Assembly: GCA_007258455.2 (NCBI GenBank)
Contig: VDFB02254854.1
Span: 1 to 64,000 of the forward strand
Direction of reading: 5' to 3'
DNA: 64,000 nt
Origin: Sequoia sempervirens
Lineage: Eukaryota; Streptophyta; Pinopsida; Cupressales; Cupressaceae
The notes under the pieces were generated by a model, which made no database searches, was not told the origin of the DNA, and worked only from the letters and a program-made list of their open reading frames with translations. Positions within the stretch are counted from its first letter, which is position 1. Every line of letters starts with the position of its first letter. Positions 1-9,988 of the stretch are shown one piece after another. The position numbers were made by a program, and so were the translations under genes.

Positions 1-1076
1 CTAGATTGACTGTTTCTTTGCAACTATTGGAAATTCTTTGGGGAAATTCATATCTACAAACTCCACAACCTCGACCTTCGCAAAACTACTTTTGCCCATA
101 TTTTGGTGGAAACTGATATTTAAAAAGTTCTTGCTACAAACATTGTTCTAAAGGTTGTGGACTATGAATGGAAGCAACTCCTCGATTATAAGGGTCTTCC
201 TATTCAATGTAGAAAATAGCATAGGGCATATGTCGACGAATTGCTCCACTCTAAAACCCAAATCAATCATTCAAGTCTCATGGTGGAAAGTGGCCCTTCC
301 ACAACATTTTGCAACTTGGGCTTTATTGTGGGAACAAAAAAATATGCAAAGCCGGCCAATCTCTCTGAATTCCTTGGGGCTTGCCCCTTCCTCCATCTTC
401 AAACAAGAAAACCAAAAATTCTAAAGTGAAAGAAAATGTCGTAGCTTCCAAATCGAAGTGAAAGAAAATGCCACTACTTCCAAATCTTTTCCCTCTTAGT
501 CTATTGATAAGAATAGGCACAACACTGTGATTACTCTGTATGGCTCTAATTCTCTTCCCCAAGCTCCAAATGGGGAATACCTTTCTTTTACAGTTAATAA
601 TAATACTCTCAAAAATACAGTTGTGGCAAGTAATTCCCTCTATTCTACAAAAGATGTGAATCCTCCTCCCATCACATGCACATAGGTAGCTCTCTTCCTT
701 CAACAATTGACAAATTGGGTACATCTTCTTAAACAATTGATGAAATATGTGCCTCTATTGGTTCGTGAGGACTAGAAAATAATATTGGTTCTACGAATTA
801 TTGGATTAGAGTGAAAAGAAGTGAGAAGTTACCCATTTGAAGGACAAGCTAGAATTGACTTTTCATTCCCATATGACTTTCTCCTCCAATGCTAAGATGG
901 ATTGTTGGGAAGGGAGAGAAAAGTGTAGGTTTTTATTCAAATCTTTCTCATTGGCATTCTTGTTAACAGGATGTTGCCTTCACTCCCTTATTACGTGAGT
1001 TTAAGGCGTATCTATCTATTTCTTTTTATCAATATAACAATTAGGGGCCCTCTCCCCTCTTACTAATAAAAAAAAA
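1..1076 (+). pseudogene. L1-type LINE fragment, ORF1 (DUF4283-like) remnant with poly(A) tail
   Basis: A reading frame around bases 4-420 encodes a stretch typical of plant L1 ORF1 proteins, the RNA-binding DUF4283 plus zinc-knuckle type. The key match is at 155-220, where the translation reads WKQLLDYKGLPIQCRK, followed by a stop exactly where the family usually has a Cys of the CCHC knuckle. Upstream, AHILVETDI matches the usual ARVLVEIDI segment. Further in-frame stops show it is dead. The copy ends with an A-run at 1068-1076 after ACTAATAAA, as LINE 3' ends do. No ORF2 (endonuclease/RT) lies between, so this is an internally deleted or non-autonomous copy that also runs off the left edge. 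It lies in the presumed first intron of the pyruvate kinase gene. Family assignment is fairly sure; exact boundaries are not. Confidence 0.65.
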
Positions 1077-1110
1077 GGCATAGAGAATAAACCCTTCACA
1101 ATTTAATAAT

Positions 1111-1395
1111 AGAGAATAAGTCCTTATCAGTTTAAAGCCTCTCAATTTATTAAATGATAAGGTTTATGATAGGATTGTTTCGAACACAAGATAATTTTTA
1201 GCATTCCAAAAAGTACAGGGTGAAAGGTAAAGTTTTGGAAGGCAAAGCAGGTTTGGCTGGCAAAGAATAGGTCCTTATCAATTTAAACCTTCACAATTTA
1301 TTAAATATTAAGGCTTATGATAGGACCAATTCTAACACGTGATAAGGTTCAGCATTCCAATAAACAGAGGGCAGAAGGTAAAATTTTGGAAGCAA
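1111..1395. repeat. Diverged tandem duplication, unit about 151 bp
   Basis: The block beginning AGAATAAGTCCTTATCAG at 1113 recurs from about 1264 with the same order of words: TCCTTATCA, CAATTTATTAAAT, TTATGATAGGA, GCATTCCAA, and GGTAAA.TTTTGGAAG. The copies differ by scattered substitutions and small indels. A shorter piece of the same motif (TAGAGAATAAACCCTTCACAA) precedes them at 1081. It immediately follows the LINE poly(A). No coding potential is seen. Confidence 0.7.
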
Positions 1396-3214
1396 ATGTG
1401 GCAAGTCCTTGTCGCCATGTAAATCTTGGTTATCATCACACTCAACATGGTGAGATGGCAAGGAAATGGAGAGGCGGAAATAGAATTGATGCAAGCGGAA
1501 GGATATGGCAATTTCCTCTTGCCATGTCTAACGAAATTCTTTGATTAATACCTCTGGTGGTTCCTTCATTAAACACCATAATTGATCACCATTGTGAGTG
1601 CAGCATGACAAGAGGGATGGAGATAGACATGGTAAGTCCTACTTTAGAAAATGCATACTATAGTTAGAAATCCAGCCCATACCCCAATTGCTCACAGAAA
1701 GGGATGAGGCGCTCAACTACAGGAAGCCATAGGATGAAAGTTAATACCTTTTAACTACAAATGATTCGATCAGAAAGAGGTTAGCTCTCTTCGACTCAAC
1801 TGTATTTAATATTTATCAATGAGTAGATTGGTGTTCATGCAAATAAAAGCTAACAACTAAATAGTTCAAACTAGGTTTGGATATTGAGGACAGGCTCTGT
1901 ATCTGTGCAGAATTAGCCATCATGTTTAAGGAAGTAAGACTAAACACTGCTTTGAGAATCGTACAGTCAAAGCAGGTGCTTAAGACAATCAGAAGAAGTC
2001 CTATGTATTCTTGTATAACATATACCAATCTTCATCCAGCTATTGGGAAAATGAAATATGGCAATAAAAGCAACCATAAACTAGCCAAAACCTCTAGACT
2101 GATGTCAGATCAAACAGATCCCTTGCAACTGCATGCTGAAAAAAGCTATGAAATTGGGTAATGGGCTGAAACAGATAGCTTTTTCATTCTCACATCTTGA
2201 TCTTCTTTGCATTCTACCTTTCAGTTTCCTGAAAAGCCCTGCAACAAGGATTTAACATTCTATTTCTTCATCTATTTACACCAACAGAGCAGTCTCATCT
2301 GGTGCAAATATCATTCAAATTTTGGTTTAGATAGATTTACTGCTGATTTTGTTACCTTGCGTATAGATGCAGCAAACCCACTTGTGTAAATTCACTTCTA
2401 GAGAACTGAGAACCATCTTCAAGCCAATCAGAGCTTTCCTAATGGTTTATTTTCCAGCAAATGTTGCCCCAGTGCTCTGCATCTAATTGATCACTTTAAA
2501 TTTTAAACCAAACCATGCTTCATATTATGTAATTGTCTGCTACCCTGCCCAGCTAACAATAAAGTTAATATTATGTAAATGTCTAAACCTACAGATTCAC
2601 GCTAATTATAAAGCAGACAAAATTAAGTGTAGATAATGCCAGATCCTCAATCTGGCAATTGTCCCCGAGCTCAAAGATTTTCAGTCTTGTTTCGAGGGGG
2701 CAAATAACAAAGGCACTGAATATATTGAATCTTAGATTAAAAGGATATCAAAAATATTTTTACATTCAACACATAAGAACTACCATTCTGCTGTGCTTGG
2801 GTATCTTTAAAAAAACATCTTAAATTTCAAAGTACGAGGTGTTAGGCTTACTTTAGGCTAATGGCACCAAACATATTTAATCTAAAAATAAGTGAAATCC
2901 AAAATTATCCTACGCACAAGAATTTCATGCTGCAAAGGAGTAATTCTAATTGTTTTTTAAGTTATCTATTTTCCAAAGTTTGTACCACTTTTAAACGGGC
3001 TACATTACAGAAAACATCGATCCCCATTGACTGTTGACCCAATATAAATCAATGCACAAAAAGTTGATTGTCTTCAGACACAAAATAGGCCAATGCTACA
3101 AGAAACGACAGCCAAAATGATCAACAAAACCAAGGGGTAAGCAAAAGATGAAGCAAAAACTAAACTAAAAGCAGAATCTAACAACAGATCCTTAAAACAG
3201 CCAAAATTAAAAAT
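1396..3214. other. Non-coding stretch, presumed intron 1 of the pyruvate kinase gene
   Basis: Only short open frames with no recognisable domain occur here on either strand. I searched by eye for the expected exon 2 of pyruvate kinase on the minus strand (encoding a TKIVGTLGP-like segment) and did not find it. The stretch is therefore best explained as part of a long first intron. Introns of many kilobases are common in conifers (established knowledge). Confidence 0.4.
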
Positions 3215-3735
3215 AATCTTCACATATTGCTTCATAAGACAACGGTTTCCATGCAAACTTCACCGCATTATGACTCAAAAAGCCACTGTAAAAATTAACC
3301 AAAACCTCTAAGTGGCCGCGTTTTTCCCTACTCTGCTTATCATCCGTTAAACAAAGCCGTAATTCTCGGAACGTGGATCGAACCTTAAAGAAAAAAGAAA
3401 AATCCCTTCAAAAGAACTTACAAAATCTAAACATTGATTAAAAAATTTACATGAAACGAAATAAATCAAAACGTGTATTTCAAACAAACAACAAAATAAA
3501 AATTAAAAACAAGTTTCACAAACTTCCTCATGAAACAGCATTTTCCGCTCAATTTGGATCGTATAGTGACTCAAAAGCACAACAGAAAACAAGGGCGCTG
3601 TAAAATTAATCACATTCTCTAAGTCGCGTCACTGTTTCCTTACTCTGGATATCACATATTGAAGAAAACTATGACCATCGGGTCAAGGATCGAATCTGCG
3701 ACGTCTCTATCACAAGTGCCAAGAAAATAAAAATC
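3215..3735. repeat. Diverged direct duplication inside the intron, offset about 290 bp
   Basis: Two segments share ordered similarity: about 3215-3420 and about 3510-3735. Shared words include CTTCA/TTTCA near the start, then ATGACTCAAAA or GTGACTCAAAA, CTGTAAAA.TTAA, TCTAAGT.GCG, CCTACTCTG or CTTACTCTG, TATCA, a GGATCGAA word, and AAAAATCC.TTCAA. They are clearly diverged, so the duplication is old. Both lie downstream of exon 1 of the minus-strand pyruvate kinase gene, inside its presumed first intron. No function is implied. Confidence 0.6.
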
Positions 3736-3805
3736 CTTTCAACGCACCTAAAAAAACCTAAGAAGTAATCTTAAATTTACAGGAAAATAATAAAATCTAA
3801 CTCAC

Positions 3806-3874
3806 AGTCTTGGAAGGTTCGAGGATCGAAGCCATGCGAATAGGCTCCTCGAGCAACAAATGAGCTCCCTGCAT
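3806..3874 (-). CDS. Cytosolic pyruvate kinase, first coding exon (5' end of gene only)
   Basis: Reading the minus strand from the ATG at 3874-3872 gives 23 codons containing LLLEEPIRMASILEPSK. This is the conserved N-terminus of one branch of plant cytosolic pyruvate kinases, the Arabidopsis At2g36580/At3g52990 type (recalled from knowledge, not searched). The enzyme converts phosphoenolpyruvate and ADP to pyruvate and ATP in the last step of cytosolic glycolysis. The open frame runs directly into GTGAGT (3805-3800 on the minus strand), a strong plant splice donor, so this is exon 1. The next expected residues, a segment leading to TKIVGTLGP, are not seen in the remaining 3.8 kb, so intron 1 leaves the window. 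The ATG at 3874 is chosen because the conserved peptide starts there; an in-frame second Met lies at 3835. The preceding 30-40 bases are purine-rich (GAAGGAGAAGGAG), as in many plant 5' UTRs. Active-site domains are outside the window. Confidence 0.85.
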
Positions 3875-4120
3875 TTTGATTTTATTTCCTTCTCCTTCTC
3901 CTTCCTTTCTTTACAATCTGAAACAAAGCTTCTCCTTCGATTAAAAGTTTGACAAATTACAGAGAGTTTGTCTGTTGCAGTGTTGAGAGTGCGAAAGGAG
4001 TTATTAATGGACGCCGAAATTCTGCACTCTTCTCTCTGCCGCTGGTTTCCGAGTTCGCTGTTACGTTTGACTTCCTTGCCTACTCTTCTTTTCTATATTG
4101 GCCGGTTCAAATCGACGGCG
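3875..4120 (-). promoter_or_regulatory. Probable 5' UTR and core promoter of the pyruvate kinase gene
   Basis: On the minus strand this segment directly precedes the start codon. It has a GGAAGGAGAAGGAGAAGG purine tract (about 3885-3905), typical of plant leader sequences. Farther up, an AATATAGAAAAG word at about 4089-4100 could serve as a weak TATA element. Plus-strand open frames at 3949-4231 overlap this region but carry no recognisable domain; I read them as antisense shadows of the UTR. No transcription start can be fixed from sequence alone. Confidence 0.4.
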
Positions 4121-4840
4121 CACGTCGATTGGTTTCGAAACGGAACTACGACCGTTGATGTAAAGTTGTTTTCCGGTCCACCGTCCACGTATTCTTTGAT
4201 TCTACAGGCAGACCTGCGTTTTTCTTTTTAATTCTTTTTGCTCTTTTAACGGAAACTTAATTAATATTCGTTGTACTTTTGTCATTTTTTTACCATGATG
4301 TGTGGGACTGTGGGTCACGGTAAAGCGGTTTTTCTCTTTCAATCTGTGGTAAAATAAAATGACAACATAGGGGTTGTGGGTCCCTCATTCTTGATTTTTA
4401 AACCCTGTTTCGGACTTTGGGACCCCAGACAATGGTTTTCTGTTTGAACTTGTGGCCGCATATAATAATCGAGGGAAGGGGACAAATACTTGCGTGCGCA
4501 TATAGAATTATTTTAATTTTTTAAATGGGAATAAAGTAAGAGACAAACGGCACGGCTATAAAGTTGGCTTACGTGTCATTAAATGGTAAGTCACGTCAAC
4601 ATAATCTAGATTTTTGAAATTCCACGTGGGGTATATTATGGGTATATTTTGGGTATATTTTGAGCAGATATCCCCCGTGTAACATCGTGGCAACCTAACT
4701 TTCAAATAATGTGGTAGTTAAAATGATCCCGGAATATTGGATGGTCAAGTCATTTTCTATTTAGTTTGGCAGAATAGTTTAATATATTGATAATAGAGTA
4801 ATTTTGTATAAAGTTTTGTAATTTTTAATCTTTATTATTG
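4121..4840. other. Intergenic upstream region with ACGT-core words
   Basis: No coding signal. The stretch holds several ACGT words (TACGTGTCAT at about 4570, AAGTCACGTCAAC at about 4590, TCCACGTGGGG at about 4621) and a run of TGGGTATATTT-like words at about 4635-4665. ACGT cores are bZIP/bHLH binding sites in plants (established), so these could be distal elements of the pyruvate kinase promoter. That is inference only. Confidence 0.3.
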
Positions 4841-5045
4841 TGTATAGATATTTATGAAATTGATTGTGATATTTTGATGATCTATTATGGAGTATGATTG
4901 ATTGGAAATGTTGATGAATGAAAAATTATATATGGTCAAATTTGTATAGATTTTTATGAAATTGATTATGATATTTTGATGATTTATCATGGATCATGAT
5001 TGATTGGAAATGTTGATGAATGAAAAATTATACATGGTCAAATCT
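4841..5045. repeat. Tandem duplication, two copies, period about 102 bp
   Basis: The segment TTTATGAAATTGATTGTGAT at 4851 recurs at 4953 with one or two changes. The similarity continues through TGATTGATTGGAAATG, TTGATGAATGAAAAATTATA and ATGGTCAAAT. The copies are close to identical, so the duplication is fairly recent. No ORF or promoter feature is associated with it. Confidence 0.85.
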
Positions 5046-5362
5046 AAAAATATCCATACAAAATATTATGGATTGTGGAAATTTAATGGTCTTCATGTAT
5101 TTTCATACACATACATTTTGATATATTTACTCACATTTCATCCATACAGATATATTAATTATTTATTTTATATTACACATTTATTAGACTTATTCGCGCA
5201 CACTAACACTTTTGTATTCACCTGAATTGACCTTTTCTACTATCTTGAGTCATTTTCAGAAACACGTGGTTAATTCCACATATTCAAATTTGACCCATAA
5301 CTTTTCAAAACTTAAATTCAATTTTTGGTCGACTATCACCTATAATCTTCTCTTTGAATTGG

Positions 5363-5531
5363 CTAAACACACATTTGTGCAATTTATTGCTATGTACTAA
5401 ACACACATTTGTTCAATTTATTACTATGTGCTAAACAACATTTGTGCAATTTATTGCTATGTACTAAACACACATTTGTGCAATTTATTGCTATATACTA
5501 AACACACATTTGTTCAATTTATTTCTATGTA
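5363..5531. repeat. Minisatellite, 34-bp unit, five copies
   Basis: Five units beginning CTAAACACACATTTGT start at 5363, 5397, 5431, 5464 and 5498. Each continues CAATTTATT.CTATGTA. The third unit is 33 bp because of a one-base deletion. Units differ at GTGCAA versus GTTCAA. It is a simple tandem array without spacer diversity, so it is not a CRISPR. Confidence 0.9.
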
Positions 5532-8112
5532 TTTATGTTAAGAGACATTCAATTGCACTCATTGTCGTCATTGAATAACATTAAATATCATTGTCATTTA
5601 CAAAAAGAGAATGTTAGGAGTATTTAAATAGAGCATTTATACAGTCGAAGTTTGGTGTCTTCAATATTTTAGCTATTTTATATAGACTAACTTGGGAGAA
5701 CATGTCCCCTAACAACACAAATAGCCCTCCAAAGTTACTTTTCAATACAAGAAATTTTAGATAGTAGAAGAAGCAAAGGCAAATCCAACAAATCCACAAC
5801 CAAAAGTGTGCAAATTGTTGAATTATTTCAACAAGTGTAGAACATTTTCAAGAGCATAGATCTAACAACAATTTGCAAACTCAACTCCACACAGTATAAA
5901 TTGAGTGTCTACAATTCAATATATGTATAGAATTGCTCTTCTCCTTCAAACATGGAGCTAAGTGCCTTATCTTTCACATTACTATTTTAAAATACATGTG
6001 CTTATAATTGTCAATTATCAATCTAGATTATTTTAATGCTTATATGTATGCATCTTATTAGATTAGCTCAGATTAAATTTTGAAGAAGTTTTTTTTTTTT
6101 TAGATTTTAGTGAATCCACTCAATCTTACACAACCTAGTTTTCCTCCCAAGATTTCTCATCATTATTAGGGTTTTTTAATTTCTACATTTTTTTTATTTT
6201 AGAGCTTATTTTTAAATACTAACTTCCTTTTTCATCCTTGTGCTTCATAAATACATCCTCACTTTGGGGTTTGGTGTGTTTATTCGCATATCATAAATTT
6301 TATCTACTCTTGCATTCACTTTACAATCTATAGCTTGCATTTATTTCAAATCTAATTTCGAATTGGTTTTCTAATCTATAACATATTGTGGACAATTTAC
6401 ATATTACTGCATTGTTATTGCCAAGGTTGTACATCCATATTACATGTTCTTGTGACCCCTACAATCCTTATCCTTGGATGGGTCGTTATTTTTACATAAT
6501 GGATTCTTATGGCCCTCTATCTTTAGCATATATATATATATATATATGCTTCCTTTGTTGTTTTGATATGTTTACACACATCTTGATGTGTGATCTATTT
6601 TTCCTTGATTCACTTGGGACATTATATCACACAAATGGTGTCACTTTATCCATGAAAGCATTATATCCACATTTATTTATTTTCTTAATTTGAGGATTTG
6701 ATCATCACTTTCCCTTCTCTATTAGATACTATTACTTTACTCCTCCATGATTATCATGTGTTGCATACTTCCTCTAGCATGTTTCATCTATGGAGAGTGG
6801 TAGCAATGTGTTTGGTTCTCTTTGTATTTTTCCTTTGAGCACCTTTCTATCACATGAATCTACTTCATGATGTATCTATTATGAAAGACAATTGTGATCT
6901 ACTTATAACTTTTGTTGCTATAGGTGACATGCCATTTAATGAAGGTACATTCGATGACATGGTTGAAAATTATAACACTCTTTCTGCATATCATATGGCT
7001 TATGCTTCTCCATGCTTACATCCTTGAATTTTCCTAACAACAAAGCATGTTGGAATTATGCCTCTTTCTTCATCATTATATCTTATTGTGTGTTTGACTT
7101 GTGTTTATTTGTGTGTTTTTTAGTGTTGTCTTTTCTTTTGTGTATGTTTAGGTTATATAATTTTCTAGCATATTTATTTTGCATGTTATACTATCTAATC
7201 CTTGTCTTTTGTAGGTTTAATGTGTTTTTCCAACTTTTGTGTAGGTTTTATCGTCTAATGCATTTATTTTGCAAGTTCTCAACTTGAGGGATTCATCACC
7301 CTACTTGAAGAACTTTTTGCTTCATCTATAGTATCATTTTTGGGTCCATGATGTTATTTACTTTTTAGTATATTTTTTTGTACTTTGGCATGGATAATAG
7401 TTTAGTGCCATAATCCTACTAAAATGGGGCCAAAATGTAATGATGGAAATTTTATACCCATATAATTTTGCATTATGTTTTAAGGTCACCTTGGTGTCTA
7501 TCTCCCCTAGTAATTTTTTAGATTTCTTTTAGCTTTTATCTTATTCCTTTTTCATCCATGGTGTTAAGACCTTGCCTCTTGTGGTTCTTTTTCCCAAAAC
7601 TATTGTTACAACTATCATATTCATATCATTCCCCAGTGTACATACCTTTGTTGAGTTAGAAATGTGCAAACACTAGCATGACATGTTAGCATCCCATGAC
7701 AATTCATGATTCTTTTGTCGTTTATAAATATTTATTTACCTATCACCTATCCAATGTGCATACAACTTCCTTGGAGTGAATCGAAATGGATACCAAACTC
7801 CCTTCTCTCCCTCTTTTTTTTTTTTTTTTAAATCTCACTTTTCTCTCTCATTTTATCAATTTTTGATACTTTATATCGTTCCAAACCATTATTTCTAGTA
7901 CTTTGATAAATTTAGCAACATTTATCAAGTGTTAATGAAGACTCAAACTTAATTTTTCCTTCTTGGGGATTTTAGAAGCATCTATCAACAACACTCTTTC
8001 TTCCAATGGTCTCATCAATCTTGGAAGGTGATTTGCATTATTATTTTTCTCTAACTTATCCCTTTGTATTTCATTTTATCATTGAAGTATCTTGTTGTTA
8101 CTAGATTTGGCA
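5532..8112. other. AT-rich intergenic DNA, no supported gene
   Basis: Open frames here are short, hydrophobic and T-rich by composition (for example 7012-7287) and show no domain I recognise. Visible low-complexity features are a T-run at about 6090-6102, a (TA)n tract at about 6528-6547 and another T-run at about 7808-7829. The text around 6690-7450 reads like a decayed LTR element, but I could not find ends, a primer site or protein motifs, so I do not assign it. Confidence 0.4.
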
Positions 8113-8899
8113 TCAAGTGATCTGTGTAGGATCTAGACTAGATTGCAGTATTGAAATGTTTAACTTTTACAATTCTTTTACAATGATTATTTCAAGTTAA
8201 TTAGATCGAAATTAACTTAAGGAAATAACAGAATGAAAAGAATTAACAAGGTGATTATAACATAAATGAAGGAAATGAGAAACAGAAAGAGAGAGAAGAA
8301 GAGAAGTGCAAACAACGCTTGATAACGGAGTTCGTCACAGAATGTGACTACGTCTCCGGGTCCACTCCAACAGAGAGACCGATCCGATTAACTCCAAAAT
8401 CAATTACAATGATGCACCAAGACCATCAGTTCGGCAGCATAACAGGGCTCCGACATTCAACAATGGCTCAGCAAATCTCCAACACCTCTCTTTCGATTAT
8501 CTCCACAGCATCAGGACTTCATCACCTGTAAAAAACTTCACTACAACTCTCCCCTCAAGCCTCCTTTAAATACATAGAATTTTCTCAATTTGGTTACTAA
8601 CCAATTGATTCACAAGATATTCCTTATCTCTCCAAAATTACATAAAAATCATTAAAAAATCTCATAATCCCCCCATTTTACATAATAGATATTTGAAAAT
8701 CTTTATCAAAAAATCACACTATTAATTCTAGCCCTTCAATCTTCTTATTTCCGGGCTTTGGAGGTTTTGGAGGTTTGATTAAATCCTTTAAAAAGGATTA
8801 TAGTTTGTTTCAAATTTCAAATTTGGGGAGTTTGTTTATTTAAAAAGCAATCGGTTTTGATCCTTTGTTAAATAAAACCGACGCCAATAACGTTTTAAA

Positions 8900-8976
8900 G
8901 CCCGCAAATAGCTCATTGGTGGCTATACGTTTTAGTAGGCCGGCGGTCGGGGGTTCAACCCCGGCCGCTGGCTTTT
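8900..8976 (+). other. tRNA-like module 1 in 3' LTR (Pol III box A/B)
   Basis: TAGCTCATTGGTGG at 8909-8922 fits the Pol III box A, and GGTTCAACCCC at 8952-8962 fits box B. Their 43-base spacing is that of a tRNA gene. The flanking GGCCGGCGG / CCGGCCGCTGG words can pair around the T-arm. A complete cloverleaf is not convincing, so I call it a tRNA-derived (SINE-like) module, not a functional tRNA. It is on the strand opposite to the retrotransposon. Confidence 0.65.
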
Positions 8977-9035
8977 AATAGCCACATTCCAATCTTAAAA
9001 TATCAAAACAAATCCCGCATCATATATAGTTAAAA

Positions 9036-9110
9036 GCGGACGCTGTGGAGCAATGGTCCGGCGGTGGTTACGGGTGATGGGTGGTCGTTGGTTCGAAACC
9101 ACCCAACAAC
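9036..9110 (+). other. tRNA-like module 2 in 3' LTR (Pol III box A/B)
   Basis: TGTGGAGCAATGGT around 9045-9057 resembles box A. GGTTCGAAACC at 9090-9100 is a near-perfect box B, again about 44 bases downstream. It follows module 1 by about 130 bases and is followed by an A-rich stretch (AAGAAAAAAACAAA at about 9119). The arrangement resembles a dimeric tRNA-derived SINE caught in the LTR (inference). A weak acceptor stem argues against a working tRNA. Confidence 0.6.
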
Positions 9111-9138
9111 ATTTTGTTAAGAAAAAAACAAACTCTGT

Positions 9139-9650
9139 TTAATTGGCCGATGGAGACAGGAGAACGATGCGGTCGTTGCCACGTGCAGCACCAGGAGGGT
9201 GCGACGTGGCAGGTTCAGATTGGCTCAGGCAGATGACGTGGCCGCCGACAGATTGACTGTGCATGCTGACTGGAATCCGACGTAGAAGGAACCGGCGGGC
9301 CACGTGTTGCACACACAAACTGCCACGTGGCGTGATCCAATTCGCCGACAGAGATGGCATGTCTGCCAAATAGCCGATGACATGGAACCACTCAAATGGA
9401 CTGATGCCACGTGTCAGAGAACCATTCGCTGACGTGTATGACGTGTTGCTGACTGTCGCTGAGTTGTCTGCCACGTGTGATGCCACGTCATCCGTACGGA
9501 TGCCACGTGTCATCACATGATTGGTCCGTACAATCTGCATCAACTGCCACGTGTCGAGCCAGAATTCGCCCATGTGTGTCCGTACAGTACGGACTGCCAC
9601 GTCAGAATGATGACGTCATCATCAGTACCCTCTAAGTTGACTGAGGTTTG
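9139..9650. promoter_or_regulatory. Dense cluster of ACGT-core motifs (G-box / CRE-like) in U3 of the 3' LTR
   Basis: More than a dozen ACGT cores occur in about 500 bases. Most are in the form GCCACGTGTC or GCCACGTG (for example 9178, 9299, 9322, 9407, 9470, 9503, 9546), with others as TGACGTGT, CCACGTCA and the palindrome TGACGTCA (near 9611). CACGTG is the G-box and TGACGTCA a C-box/CRE-type site, bound by plant bZIP and bHLH factors in light, abscisic-acid and stress responses (established). Its place in U3, upstream of the candidate TATA, fits an enhancer. The activity is inferred. Confidence 0.65.
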
Positions 9651-9946
9651 ACCGCTATAACTCTCGCGTCCGATGTCGGATTTCGACGAAACGAGTTGCG
9701 TTGGAAAGCTTGCGACGAGATCTTTCCGATGATGCCGACTTTGACAACTTTTGACGACATCATTTTTTTCGCTTCCTGGATGCCCCTGATTCCAGTTTGA
9801 CCAAAGGTTTGGTGGCCATAACTCGTGCAAACGGACTCCTTTTGCTCCGTTCGAGTTGCGCGGAACCGAACATCTCTTTTCTGATGGTGCGATTTTGGAG
9901 AAAAACGAGACACTTCAATTTTCACTGAAAAATGTCCACCGGATCA

Positions 9947-9958
9947 GGCCTCCCCACT
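9947..9958 (-). other. Polypurine tract (plus-strand primer) of the gag-pro element
   Basis: On the minus strand AGTGGGGAGGCC directly abuts the 3' LTR start TGATCC. This is the expected site for second-strand DNA priming. An identical core recurs 67 bases upstream in element orientation, at 10025-10014. Confidence 0.8.
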
Positions 9959-9988
9959 GAAGACCTTTTGGACCTCCAAAAGTGGCAT

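Larger units (their letters stand above)
8118..9946 (-). repeat. 3' LTR of the gag-pro element
   Basis: It starts TGATCTGTGTAGG and ends CCACCGGATCA on the plus strand, and is matched over its full length by 12161-13997. In element orientation U3 begins at 9946. A TATTTAAAG word on the minus strand (8572-8564) is a candidate TATA box, giving about 1.4 kb of U3 and about 0.4 kb of R/U5. The LTR contains two tRNA-like modules and an ACGT-motif cluster, annotated separately. Open frames within it (for example 9139-9600) overlap these non-coding features and are not considered genes. Confidence 0.93.

Noticed and set aside
3300..3840. TTCGATCC words in the intron resembling the exon 1 codons for SILEP
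   Set aside because: Only about 8 bases are shared and reading frames do not match; chance or intron duplication explains them.
3949..4231. Two plus-strand ORFs near the pyruvate kinase start
   Set aside because: They are antisense to the presumed 5' UTR and promoter and show no motif.
5363..5531. CRISPR array
   Set aside because: The units are contiguous with no unique spacers: a minisatellite.
7012..7287. Hydrophobic 91-residue ORF as a membrane protein
   Set aside because: Its Leu/Phe/Cys/Tyr bias follows from T-rich DNA; no start context or homology is visible.
8900..9110. Two functional tRNA genes
   Set aside because: Box A/B are good, but acceptor and anticodon stems do not form convincingly, so only tRNA-like modules are claimed.
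9139..9600. 153-residue minus-strand ORF, repeated at 13181-13642
   Set aside because: It lies wholly in the LTR over the ACGT-motif array; the similarity of the two copies reflects LTR identity. The peptide is repetitive from the motif and has no domain.
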